A stretch of 20,811 bases of DNA from CAMBDS01 sp964355675 (GTDB taxonomy: Bacteria > Electryoneota > AABM5-125-24 > Hatepunaeales > Hatepunaeaceae), in contig CAYHEC010000046.1 in NCBI GenBank assembly GCA_964355675.1, positions 1-20,811 on the forward strand, written 5' to 3'. Both the position numbers and the translations under genes were made by a program. Below are positions 1 to 7,514 of this stretch, one piece after another. A model generated the notes under the pieces. That model had not been told where the DNA came from, searched no databases, and saw only the letters and a list, made by a program, of their open reading frames with translations. Within the stretch, counting starts at the first letter, position 1, and the number at the start of each line of letters is the position of its first letter.

Positions 1-1700
1 CTTCTGCTTGCTTACGCGCAGTATTATCCGTGCCGATCAAGAGATAGCCGATGATAGCGCCCTGCTCATCTCGCAGAGCCGTAACCGACACAACCGCTGG
101 GAACCGGCTTCCATCCTTCCGGATATAAGTAAGCTCGTAGATGTCTTCGATCCCGCGCGAAGCCTTGAAGACTAACGCTTCAAATCCGGGAGTAATCTTG
201 GTTGCGAGTTCGGTACTTAAGGCCTTGGCGCGTGCGATGACTTCCTGCGGATCGGAAATATCTGCCGGAGTGATCTTGTTCATCACTTCGGCGGCGGTGT
301 AACCCAGCATCCGCTCAGCGCCGACATTGAAAATTTGAATGACGCCCTTCGCGTCTGTGGCGATGCTTGAGAAGTTGGCGCTGTTGAAAATTGCGCTCTG
401 GAGTGCTCCAGCCTTGAGTAGTGCTTCTTCTGCTCGCTTGCGGGCACTGTTATCAGTACCAATCAAGAGATAACCGATGATAGCGTCCTGCTCATCTCGC
501 AGAGCCGTTACCGACACCACCGCCGGGAACCGGCTTCCGTCCTTCCGGATATACGTAAGCTCGTAGATGTCTTCGATCCCGCGCGAAGCCTTAAAGACCA
601 ACGCTTCGAAGCCGGGAGTAATCTGGGTTGCCAGTTCGGTACTCAATGCCTTGGCGCGGGCGATTACTTCCTGCGGATCGGAAATGTCTGCCGGAGTGAT
701 CTTGTTCATCACTTCGGCGGCGGTATATCCCAGCATGCGCTCGGCGCCGACGTTGAAGATTTGGATGACACCTTTAGCGTCGGTAGCAATACTGGAGAAG
801 TTGGCGCTGTTGAAAATCGCACTCTGCAACGCACCCGCCTTGAGCAACGCCTCCTCGGCTTGTTTACGCGCAGTATTATCCGTGCCAATCAAGAGATAGC
901 CGATGATAGCGCCCTGCTCATCTCGCAGAGCCGTAACCGACACAACCGCTGGGAACCGGCTTCCATCCTTCCGGATATAAGTAAGCTCGTAGATGTCTTC
1001 GATCCCGCGCGAAGCCTTGAAGACTAACGCTTCAAATCCGGGAGTAATCTTGGTTGCGAGTTCGGTACTTAAGGCCTTGGCGCGTGCGATGACTTCCTGC
1101 GGATCGGAAATATCTGCCGGAGTGATCTTGTTCATCACTTCGGCGGCGGTGTAACCCAGCATCCGCTCAGCGCCAACGTTGAAGATTTGGATGACGCCCT
1201 TGGCGTCAGTGGCGATGCTTGAGAAGTTGGCGCTGTTGAAAATCGCACTTTGCAACGCACCCGCCTTGAGCAACGCCTCTTCTGCTTGCTTACGCGCAGT
1301 ATTATCCGTGCCGATCAAGAGATAGCCGATGATGGCGTCCTGCTCATCACGCAGAGCCGTTACCGACACCACCGCCGGGAACCGGCTTCCGTCCTTCCGG
1401 ATATACGTAAGCTCGTAGATGTCTTCGATCCCGCGCGAAGCCTTAAAGACCAACGCTTCGAAGCCGGGAGTAATCTGGGTTGCCAGTTCGGTACTCAATG
1501 CCTTGGCGCGGGCGATGACTTCCTGCGGATCGGAAATATCAGCTGGAGTAATCTTATTCATCACTTCGGCGGCAGTGTAACCCAGCATGCGCTCGGCGCC
1601 GACGTTAAAGATTTGAATGACTCCTTTAGCGTCGGTAGCGATGCTTGAGAAGTTGGCGCTGTTGAAGATCGCACTTTGCAACGCCCCCGTCTTGAGCAAC
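1..1700 (-). repeat. 426-bp tandem repeat array (four units, alternating types)
   Basis: The same landmark (rATCAAGAGATArCCGATGAT on the plus strand) recurs at 35, 461, 887 and 1313, exactly 426 bp apart, which is 142 codons, so the reading frame is kept. Units ending near 1 and 853 are one type and share a 287-bp exact match (36-322 against 888-1174). Units near 427 and 1279 are a second type and match each other over about 165 bp. The two types differ every 10-20 bp, mostly at third codon positions. In protein order the array reads B-A-B-A. Confidence 0.93.
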
Positions 1701-1789
1701 GTTTCTTCGTGTCGAATCTCCAAGACTTCCCCGAGTACTTTAGCACCGTTGTGTTCAGCCGTTGTAAAACGATCTAATTGTGTTTTCAT
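1..1789 (-). CDS. PAS-repeat sensor protein, N-terminal part (runs off the left edge)
   Basis: The reverse strand is open from an ATG at 1789 to the window edge, giving 596 codons with no stop. After a unique lead of about 34 residues (MKTQLDRFTTAEHNGAKVLG...) come four near-identical PAS/PAC units of 142 residues, starting at residues 35, 177, 319 and 461. Each contains SSIATDAKGVIQIFN, ERMLGYTAAEV, the PAC-like YIRKDGSRFPAVVSVTALRD and a GTDNTARKQAEE linker. PAS domains of this type bind small ligands or mediate signalling in sensor kinases and diguanylate cyclases. No membrane segment or signal peptide is seen, so this part is probably cytoplasmic. The output domain lies outside the window; a histidine kinase is the usual partner but cannot be shown. 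A weak purine-rich stretch (GAGAGGT) lies about 17 nt before the ATG. The PAS type is sure, the full architecture is not. Confidence 0.9.
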   Translation of the reverse strand, partial: MKTQLDRFTTAEHNGAKVLGEVLEIRHEETLLKTGALQSAIFNSANFSSIATDAKGVIQIFNVGAERMLGYTAAEVMNKITPADISDPQEVIARAKALSTELATQITPGFEALVFKASRGIEDIYELTYIRKDGSRFPAVVSVTALRDEQDAIIGYLLIGTDNTARKQAEEALLKAGALQSAIFNSANFSSIATDAKGVIQIFNVGAERMLGYTAAEVMNKITPADISDPQEVIARAKALSTELATKITPGFEALVFKASRGIEDIYELTYIRKDGSRFPAVVSVTALRDEQGAIIGYLLIGTDNTARKQAEEALLKAGALQSAIFNSANFSSIATDAKGVIQIFNVGAERMLGYTAAEVMNKITPADISDPQEVIARAKALSTELATQITPGFEALVFKASRGIEDIYELTYIRKDGSRFPAVVSVTALRDEQDAIIGYLLIGTDNSARKRAEEALLKAGALQSAIFNSANFSSIATDAKGVIQIFNVGAERMLGYTAAEVMNKITPADISDPQEVIARAKALSTELATKITPGFEALVFKASRGIEDIYELTYIRKDGSRFPAVVSVTALRDEQGAIIGYLLIGTDNTARKQAE

Positions 1790-2221
1790 TGTATATTCTG
1801 ATGATACCTCTCTGTTGTCATGGTGGTTTGGAACCAATTGTAAAAGATCCCTCTCACGAAGGAAGCATAACTATCTATTGTTGAGTTTCAAACTACGCGT
1901 GATATATGGAAATCTTATTTATATGTCTATTGCAATAGTCATACGACTATGGCATTTGATAATATATATAGTTCTTCTTCACTTTCAAATATTTTTCTCA
2001 ACTTTCACCAGATCCTTTAAAATACACCGCTCGCAGTTTTGAGAATTAAACGTAAAAATTTGCAACTCCCATATCGATAGAGTTGCTAAGATTATAGCAA
2101 CAAATGCCTCCGAACATACCATTATTCGATTCAAACAAACACTTATGCCTTGGAGACTGTACCACAACATAAGTCCCTCCCTACCCCTAAATACACCGGG
2201 ATAAAATACAAGGAATTATAA
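1790..2221. other. gene-free divergent spacer with inverted repeats
   Basis: This 432-bp AT-rich spacer separates the divergent PAS-repeat gene and the lipoprotein gene; no convincing coding frame is seen. It holds GCAACTC/GAGTTGC (2062-2068 and 2080-2086), overlapping TTGCTA/TAGCAA (2083-2088 and 2095-2100), and ACTTATG/CATAAGT (2141-2147 and 2168-2174). The first two share TTGC, so they cannot both fold at once. They may be operators for the lipoprotein gene or leader RNA structures. No strong -35/-10 pair was found for the plus-strand gene. Confidence 0.4.
1864..1891 (-). promoter_or_regulatory. candidate sigma-70-like promoter for the PAS-repeat gene
   Basis: On the minus strand TTGAAA (1891-1886) is followed after 16 nt by TATGCT (1869-1864), about 75 nt before the ATG at 1789. 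Both boxes are imperfect matches to TTGACA/TATAAT, and the region is AT-rich, so a chance match is possible. Confidence 0.25.
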
Positions 2222-3748
2222 ATGATCAAGATACAATCTAAGAGGATTTCAGCGACGAATAGCTATCTCCTCTTTTCCAAATTCGGTTTCGGTTTGCTTG
2301 CCCTGACAATCGTACCACTCCTCTTTCTGGCTGGATGCTCAGATGACGATCCGGTCGCAACGCACCAAACCGACGAAGTTACTATTTTAGTTTCACCGAC
2401 TGATGGTGCGACCAACGTACCAGCGAGCGCTGTTTTCTCGGTCACATTTGACCGTGCAATGGAACGAAGCCACACCGAGTCCGTCTTTATGCTACACCAA
2501 GGATGGGGTGTAGGGGGAATGACTCGTCCAGGCACGTTCAGTTGGGATCAGCAGGGGAAGATCATGAGTTTCCACCCTGCATCGCCGCTCGACTCAGGCG
2601 CGACATTTACACTCCACCTGATGGGGATGATGCGTGGTATGGACGGGATGGGTTATCATCCGATACTCGACACAATGAGGATGGGTGGCGGGGTGATGAG
2701 CGGCAGAATGATGGGAGGCATGGTTGAAGATGAGATTAGAGTCGTCTGCTCTACCGGACCAACCATAAGGCGACAACTTGATCTCGACCTTGTCGGCGAT
2801 TTGGTCTATGTTGCGGACGGTCGATCCGGCGATATCGCTGTCATTGATCCAACCACATATTCCCTCTTGGCTGTGCAACCAGTTGAGAATATAAAGTTTC
2901 TGCATCATGTCTCCCTCTCGCCAGACAGGACGAAGTTGATCGTCTCCGACGCTGACGAAGACATGAGTAGCGGTGGTTCCGGAGGTCACGGCGGACATGG
3001 TGGAATGGTAATGGGGCGGTCGCAAATCATAATTCTCGATTCGAGGACTTTGTTGGAACTGAATCGAATTGAAATTGAAGGGATTGTCCACAACGGTCGT
3101 GTTACGCCCAACGGCCAAACGCTTCTTTTCAACAATGCCGATCACAATATGCTCCACCGGTACAGCTTCCCAGCACTGGTGTCCCAATCGAGTTATTCAG
3201 TTGGCGCCGGACCTTTGGAAGTTACGGTGACTCCGAACGGTGAATACGCATTGACCGCGAACAGCGGCAATGGAACCGTTAATCGTATCCACCTCACCAT
3301 GGATATGCCCGCAGACGTTCTTTCTGTTGGACAAACCCCCGTGGGAGCTTGGATCACACCTAACGGAAGAACAGCCTGGGTCAACAATGAAGGATCGAAG
3401 TCGGTTACTATATTGACCATAAGTCCTTTCGCGGTTGACACGACAATTGTACTTGGGTTCACTCCCGGTCAGGCGATTGTAAATCCAAATCGTGGTGAAG
3501 CCTACGTGGCTGATGAAGACAACGGAAAAATCGTGGTAATCGATACCCGAACTTACGCTCGGTTATCTGAGATAACAACCGGCGCTGGCGCTCACGGCAT
3601 AACTTTTGCTCCAGATGGTTCGCGTGCCTTCGTCACTAACGAACATGCAATGTCGGTGTCGGTAATCAATACTGAAACCCGAACAGTTATCGCGACGGTC
3701 AACGTCGGAATGATGCCCAATGGTATTGTCTATCGGGCGGCGCTCTAA
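2222..3748 (+). CDS. Met/His-rich lipoprotein with Ig-like domain and YVTN-type beta-propeller
   Basis: A 508-residue exported lipoprotein. A hydrophobic stretch ends in the lipobox LAGC (Cys39), so the mature protein should be lipid-anchored. Residues about 52-175 resemble a bacterial Ig-like domain (Big_5 type: VSPTDGATNVPASAVFSVTF, FDRAM). This part is loaded with Met, Gly and His (for example LMGMMRGMDGMGYHP). Residues about 185-508 form repeated blades of the YVTN/NHL kind (VYVADGRSGDIAVIDPTTY; AYVADEDNGKIVVIDTRTY; AFVTNEHAMSVSVINTETR). A GGHGGHGG loop sits inside the propeller. Met/His clusters suggest binding of copper or another soft metal, but that is inference. The start is supported by AAGGA 7-8 nt upstream. 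It precedes the two-component genes by 165 bp on the same strand. Function unknown; the fold assignment is good. Confidence 0.88.
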   Translation: MIKIQSKRISATNSYLLFSKFGFGLLALTIVPLLFLAGCSDDDPVATHQTDEVTILVSPTDGATNVPASAVFSVTFDRAMERSHTESVFMLHQGWGVGGMTRPGTFSWDQQGKIMSFHPASPLDSGATFTLHLMGMMRGMDGMGYHPILDTMRMGGGVMSGRMMGGMVEDEIRVVCSTGPTIRRQLDLDLVGDLVYVADGRSGDIAVIDPTTYSLLAVQPVENIKFLHHVSLSPDRTKLIVSDADEDMSSGGSGGHGGHGGMVMGRSQIIILDSRTLLELNRIEIEGIVHNGRVTPNGQTLLFNNADHNMLHRYSFPALVSQSSYSVGAGPLEVTVTPNGEYALTANSGNGTVNRIHLTMDMPADVLSVGQTPVGAWITPNGRTAWVNNEGSKSVTILTISPFAVDTTIVLGFTPGQAIVNPNRGEAYVADEDNGKIVVIDTRTYARLSEITTGAGAHGITFAPDGSRAFVTNEHAMSVSVINTETRTVIATVNVGMMPNGIVYRAAL

Positions 3749-3826
3749 TCGCTTCGATTTCAGAATAATAGACTGGGCGACTGAGCTAACAAATATCAGG
3801 GCGAGCATCACAACATCTAAGATTGT

Positions 3827-3859
3827 CGATGCAAACAAAGTATCACCGTTTATGCATCG
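3827..3859. repeat. inverted repeat upstream of the histidine kinase gene
   Basis: CGATGCA (3827-3833) and TGCATCG (3853-3859) are perfect complements separated by 19 nt, 55-87 nt before the kinase start. It could be a regulator-binding site or a weak hairpin. The rest of the 165-bp spacer shows nothing clear. Confidence 0.35.
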
Positions 3860-3913
3860 CCATTTTCTTCAACCATCATCGCCAAAGTTCTGAAAGGGTG
3901 ATTCCTGCCTAAG

Positions 3914-5782
3914 ATGCGTCTCATATCGTTGCGTGTCAGTGTAATCATCGGAATAGTTCTGCTGGTGGCGCTTCTGACGTCTGCCGTGTTCTACCTGACG
4001 GCCATCCGCTTTCACCACCTGATGGAAGGCTCATTGGCGGCTCAGCAATCCGTACGCACCGACATCGCGGCTCAGATGTGGGGATATGGCTCCTCGACTT
4101 CGAAGATTGCCGGACTTTGGCTCGAAGATTCTACTACTCAACAGCTTACTTTCCATGCACTTGATGGTCGTATCGAGAAATACTCCAAAGATGGATATTC
4201 GCAAAGTCTTGAGAAGGTAAAATCGTTTCCCCACGACTTTGAGCATTTGAGCGATTCGGTTAGTGAGTTAGGGACCGCGGAAGGCATTCTTCATCTTGAC
4301 GGTCATCACCTTATTGCATCGGCGGTCGGTGACAGCGGTCGAATTGAGGTTGTTTTCAGCACGGAGACAATTAATTTTGCTGTCGCCAAACTCGTTCATA
4401 CAAGTCATTGGTTTCTAACCGGTATCGTGCTATTAACCGGCTTGGGCGTCTTCTTGATTGACCGGCGGTTAAGCCGAACCCTTAACCGGATGATCAGCAC
4501 CGCCAATTCGATTGCTTCCGGTGGTCAGGGTCTTAAGCTGGACATCAAAACCGGCGATAAGTTAGAAGAGTTAGGCGAGGGATTTAATAGATTGGCGGCA
4601 TCACTCGCCTTACAACGCAAAGCGATCGATCGTGACCAAAAAGAGCTTTCCGCAATAATTGCGGCTCGTACTGCTGAACTTAGCGATGAGCGAGATCGCC
4701 TATCCCGCATTCTTGACAACCTTCCCTCCGCTTTCATATTGTTCGATAATGATCTGAACATTACCGCCGCAAGTTCTGCCGTCGAGAGGTTGACCGGAGT
4801 GATACCGGCTATCGGCGGGAGCCATACTTGCATCTGCCCCCAAGTTCTGGAAGATGGTGAAGGCTGTGTTGTGAACCTTGCGAGAAAAAGGGGAACAGCT
4901 ATTACCAGACGTCAATTCCAAACCTGGACGGGTGGCGAGCAAAAGACTTTGGAACATTCGGTATTCCCAGTCCATGCAGATACCCAGATTGTCGGGTGGC
5001 TTGAGACGATCACCGATGTTACCGAGCAGGTTCAACAATACGAGAAATTAATTCGGGCTGAAAGATTGTCAGCCGCAGGGCAAACCGCCGCTATTGTGGC
5101 ACACGAAGTACGGAATTTGCTGACTTCCGCAAAAATGCTTTTACAAATGGATATGGAAGCCAGCAATCTGACGGAAGATCAAAAAGAGAATGTAACCGTC
5201 GCAGTCGATTCAATTATCAATATTGAGCGGAAAATTGAAGAACTGTTAGCGTTTACTAAACCATCACCCCCGATGAAAGAGATAATAAAAATAAATGAGT
5301 TGGTTTCGCTGGTCTCAAATCAAGTCAAGCCAATCGCAGAAGACGCTAAGGTGAAGTTGGAGCTTGTCAATTTGGTAGAGGAGGTAGAAGTATCGCTCGA
5401 TATAGAAAAGACCCGTCAGGCTCTTGTGAACTTACTGTTGAATGCTATTCAGGCCGCCGGTGAAGGTGGAGTCGCACGTTTCACAGTCGGTGGGATTTAT
5501 CAAACCGACCCAAGTAAGAGCTCACCAGCAATCGAGAGTTCTTTCCTTGAGCGTGTCGATTCCTCTACAGGATACCTGCAATTTACTGTTGATGATACTG
5601 GTTCAGGCGTGCCTGAAAACATCCGACAGCAAGTATTCAATCCCTTCTTTACTACCCGTGCAAGAGGAACCGGACTGGGACTCGCTACCGTGAGTCAAAT
5701 TGTAAAAAGCTTTGGCGGCAGTATCTCTATCGAAGAAAGCACCCTTGGTGGCGCTCAGTTTATCATGATCATTCCGGTTTAA
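3914..5782 (+). CDS. membrane sensor histidine kinase (HAMP-PAS-HisKA-HATPase, NtrB/ZraS-like)
   Basis: A 622-residue sensor kinase that should autophosphorylate and pass phosphate to the regulator encoded 7 nt downstream. Membrane segments at about 8-30 and 166-183 flank an extracytoplasmic region of roughly 135 residues that I do not recognise. A HAMP linker follows (about 184-236), then a coiled coil and a PAS domain (about 262-372) holding Cys306, Cys308 and Cys318 (CIC...GEGC). The phosphoacceptor is His397 in VAHEVRNLL; most relatives have Pro where Leu402 stands (HEIRNPL). The ATPase domain shows the N box (VNLLLNAIQAA, Asn510), the G1 box (VDDTGSG), an F-box-like FNPFFTT and GTGLGLATV. 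Family level is secure; the signal sensed is unknown. Only a distant purine stretch (AAAGGG) precedes the ATG. Confidence 0.95.
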   Translation: MRLISLRVSVIIGIVLLVALLTSAVFYLTAIRFHHLMEGSLAAQQSVRTDIAAQMWGYGSSTSKIAGLWLEDSTTQQLTFHALDGRIEKYSKDGYSQSLEKVKSFPHDFEHLSDSVSELGTAEGILHLDGHHLIASAVGDSGRIEVVFSTETINFAVAKLVHTSHWFLTGIVLLTGLGVFLIDRRLSRTLNRMISTANSIASGGQGLKLDIKTGDKLEELGEGFNRLAASLALQRKAIDRDQKELSAIIAARTAELSDERDRLSRILDNLPSAFILFDNDLNITAASSAVERLTGVIPAIGGSHTCICPQVLEDGEGCVVNLARKRGTAITRRQFQTWTGGEQKTLEHSVFPVHADTQIVGWLETITDVTEQVQQYEKLIRAERLSAAGQTAAIVAHEVRNLLTSAKMLLQMDMEASNLTEDQKENVTVAVDSIINIERKIEELLAFTKPSPPMKEIIKINELVSLVSNQVKPIAEDAKVKLELVNLVEEVEVSLDIEKTRQALVNLLLNAIQAAGEGGVARFTVGGIYQTDPSKSSPAIESSFLERVDSSTGYLQFTVDDTGSGVPENIRQQVFNPFFTTRARGTGLGLATVSQIVKSFGGSISIEESTLGGAQFIMIIPV

Positions 5783-5789
5783 GAGTTAT

Positions 5790-7208
5790 ATGAACAATCC
5801 CAAAATACTAATCGCAGATGACGACAAGAATATTCGTTTTGCCTTTAGAAAGTTACTTTTGGCAGATGGATTCGATGTAATCGAAGCTTGTGATGGCAGG
5901 GAGGCTCTTGCCAAGGTTGGAAACGAACATCCCGACCTCCTATTCATGGATGTCTCAATGCCTGTACTCGATGGACTTTCAGTCTTGGAAGAAATGAAGA
6001 AGACCGGGATCGACGTTCCCGTGATCATTATAACAGCTTTCGGAACGATGGAAACAGCGATCAGGGCAGTTCGCGCGGGAGCATACGAATATCTCACGAA
6101 GCCTCTTGATGTACATAAAATTCGACTCCTGCTGAAGCGATGCCTTGACGAACGGCGCATGACGAGTGAGTTGGACATTTTACGTAAAAAGCTTCCGGCA
6201 TCCGGCGATCTTTATGAATTGGTAGGCAAGAGCCCGGCGATGGAAAAAGTCTATAAAGCTATCGGCGCTGTAGCCGCCACACCAAACCTTGCGAATGTAC
6301 TTATCCTCGGCGAGAGCGGAACTGGCAAGGAACTGGTCGCCCGACAAATTCATCGCTGGGGTAGTTATCCCAAGGAGCCATTTGTTCCAGTTAACGTGAC
6401 CGTACTGCCGGACGCACTTATTGAAAGCGAACTATTTGGGTATGAAAAGGGCGCATTCACCGGAGCCAACACCAGCAAAGCGGGCAAGTTCGAGCAGGCA
6501 GGCGATGGAAGCATATTCCTTGATGAAATTGGCGATCTCTCTCCTAACTTGCAACATAAACTGCTACGTGTGCTACAGGAACGTGACTTTGTCCGAATAG
6601 GCGGACATGAAAACCTGCAGATTAGAGCAAGATTTATCGCGGCAACTCATGACGATCTCGAACGTAAAGTCGCTGATAAAACATTCAGGGAAGACCTTTT
6701 CTATCGTCTCAACGTCGTGACCATCCATTTGCCTCCGCTACGTAACCGTAGAGAAGATATACCGTTGCTCGCACACCACTTTATCGCCAAATTCTCCACT
6801 CAGATGGGGCGTAGCGAGCCGAGTTTAGCTACCGAGGCAATGGATCTGCTCTGCCGTCTTGATTGGCCAGGTAACGTGCGGGAACTCGAGAACACGATCT
6901 CTCGCGCACTGGTTCTCGCTCGCGGGGAGCGACTCCTACCAACCGATTTCACCATACCCCAGGTTTCTCCCTCCAATCAACAAGCACCTTCCTCAACCCA
7001 AATTGATCCTCCGGAGCTTCACCGCAATTTGAAACAGGCTCGACGGATATTGAACGAAGCTTTTGAAAAGAAATTTCTCGAGTTACGCCTGAAAGAGTCA
7101 GGTGGTAACGTCACAAAGGCGGCTGAATTCGCTGGCATCAATCGGCAAAGTTTCCAACGCCTCATGAAGAAGTATGGCGTCTTATCTGGGCGTCTAACAG
7201 ACGACTGA
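5790..7208 (+). CDS. NtrC-family sigma-54-dependent response regulator
   Basis: A 472-residue activator of sigma-54 RNA polymerase. The receiver domain (1-120) has the acidic cluster DDD at 10-12, phosphoacceptor Asp54 (LLFMDVSMP), Thr82 and Lys104. The AAA+ domain has Walker A GESGTGKE (174-181), the sigma-54-contacting GAFTGA loop (221-226) and Walker B SIFLDE (241-246). A Fis-type helix-turn-helix lies at about 439-463 (GNVTKAAEFAGINRQSFQRL). All features needed for ATP-driven open-complex formation are present, so it should be functional. It begins 7 nt after the kinase stop codon and is surely co-transcribed with it. A sigma-54-like promoter about 140 bp after this gene, before the redox operon, is the likeliest visible target, though that is inference. 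Confidence 0.97.
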   Translation: MNNPKILIADDDKNIRFAFRKLLLADGFDVIEACDGREALAKVGNEHPDLLFMDVSMPVLDGLSVLEEMKKTGIDVPVIIITAFGTMETAIRAVRAGAYEYLTKPLDVHKIRLLLKRCLDERRMTSELDILRKKLPASGDLYELVGKSPAMEKVYKAIGAVAATPNLANVLILGESGTGKELVARQIHRWGSYPKEPFVPVNVTVLPDALIESELFGYEKGAFTGANTSKAGKFEQAGDGSIFLDEIGDLSPNLQHKLLRVLQERDFVRIGGHENLQIRARFIAATHDDLERKVADKTFREDLFYRLNVVTIHLPPLRNRREDIPLLAHHFIAKFSTQMGRSEPSLATEAMDLLCRLDWPGNVRELENTISRALVLARGERLLPTDFTIPQVSPSNQQAPSSTQIDPPELHRNLKQARRILNEAFEKKFLELRLKESGGNVTKAAEFAGINRQSFQRLMKKYGVLSGRLTDD

Positions 7209-7329
7209 ACCACTTAAAGGTTATTTTATACAATAATCCTCGTTTCATCGATATTTTAGCTTCTTCCGCCCTCACCCCCATTTCTCAGATCCCAACAACT
7301 TCACCATTTATATCAAACCTCAGACTGTA

Positions 7330-7352
7330 AGTGCCTCTTTTCATGAGGCACT
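7330..7352. repeat. inverted repeat overlapping the sigma-54-like promoter
   Basis: AGTGCCTC (7330-7337) and GAGGCACT (7345-7352) are perfect 8-bp complements around a 7-nt spacer. The right arm contains the -24 half of the candidate sigma-54 promoter. No T-run follows, so a terminator is unlikely; an operator or coincidental symmetry is more plausible. Confidence 0.5.
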
Positions 7353-7361
7353 CGTGTCGCT
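7346..7361 (+). promoter_or_regulatory. candidate sigma-54 (-24/-12) promoter of the redox operon
   Basis: AGGCAC, 5 nt, TCGCT matches the consensus TGGCAC-N5-TTGCW at 9 of 11 positions. The near-invariant GG (7347-7348) and GC (7359-7360) are exactly 10 nt apart. Transcription would start near 7371-7373, giving a leader of about 143 nt before the ATG at 7515. The gene just upstream encodes a sigma-54 activator, which raises the likelihood. Confidence 0.55.
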
Positions 7362-7459
7362 TATTGCGAGTCACTTTAGAAAGCACAAGCTTCACATGTT
7401 ATTAAATATCAATATAAGATCTGATGGTATGATGTTTGTAATATGCTTAAGAAGTTGCG

Positions 7460-7480
7460 AGACTCATTCCTTGAGAGTCT
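7460..7480 (+). repeat. leader inverted repeat of the redox operon
   Basis: AGACTC (7460-7465) and GAGTCT (7475-7480) form a 6-bp stem with a 9-nt loop, 35 nt before the first start codon. It lies in the transcribed leader if the sigma-54-like promoter is used. It is short and may be coincidental. Confidence 0.3.
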
Positions 7481-7514
7481 TTAGATCACGAATTACAACC
7501 AGAAGGGTAGAATA

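Larger units (their letters stand above)
7209..7514. other. regulatory spacer before the redox operon
   Basis: This 306-bp spacer has no coding frame that I can support. It contains an inverted repeat (7330-7352), a sigma-54-like promoter (7346-7361), a weaker look-alike near 7425-7440 (TGGTAT, 5 nt, TTGTA) that lacks the key GC, and a second inverted repeat (7460-7480) in the expected leader. I found no obvious terminator for the upstream two-component genes. Confidence 0.5.

Noticed and set aside
1..1700. CRISPR array
   Set aside because: The repeats are 426 bp, contiguous, without spacers, and encode PAS domains.
567..2042. Plus-strand ORFs in the first 2 kb
   Set aside because: They repeat with the 426-bp period and are antisense to the PAS array; the minus strand carries the domain.
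2594..3187. 197-codon minus-strand ORF
   Set aside because: It is the antisense shadow of the lipoprotein propeller, with no domain pattern of its own.
7425..7440. Second sigma-54-like site
   Set aside because: The nearly invariant GC of the -12 element is GT here, and the match is poorer than at 7346-7361.
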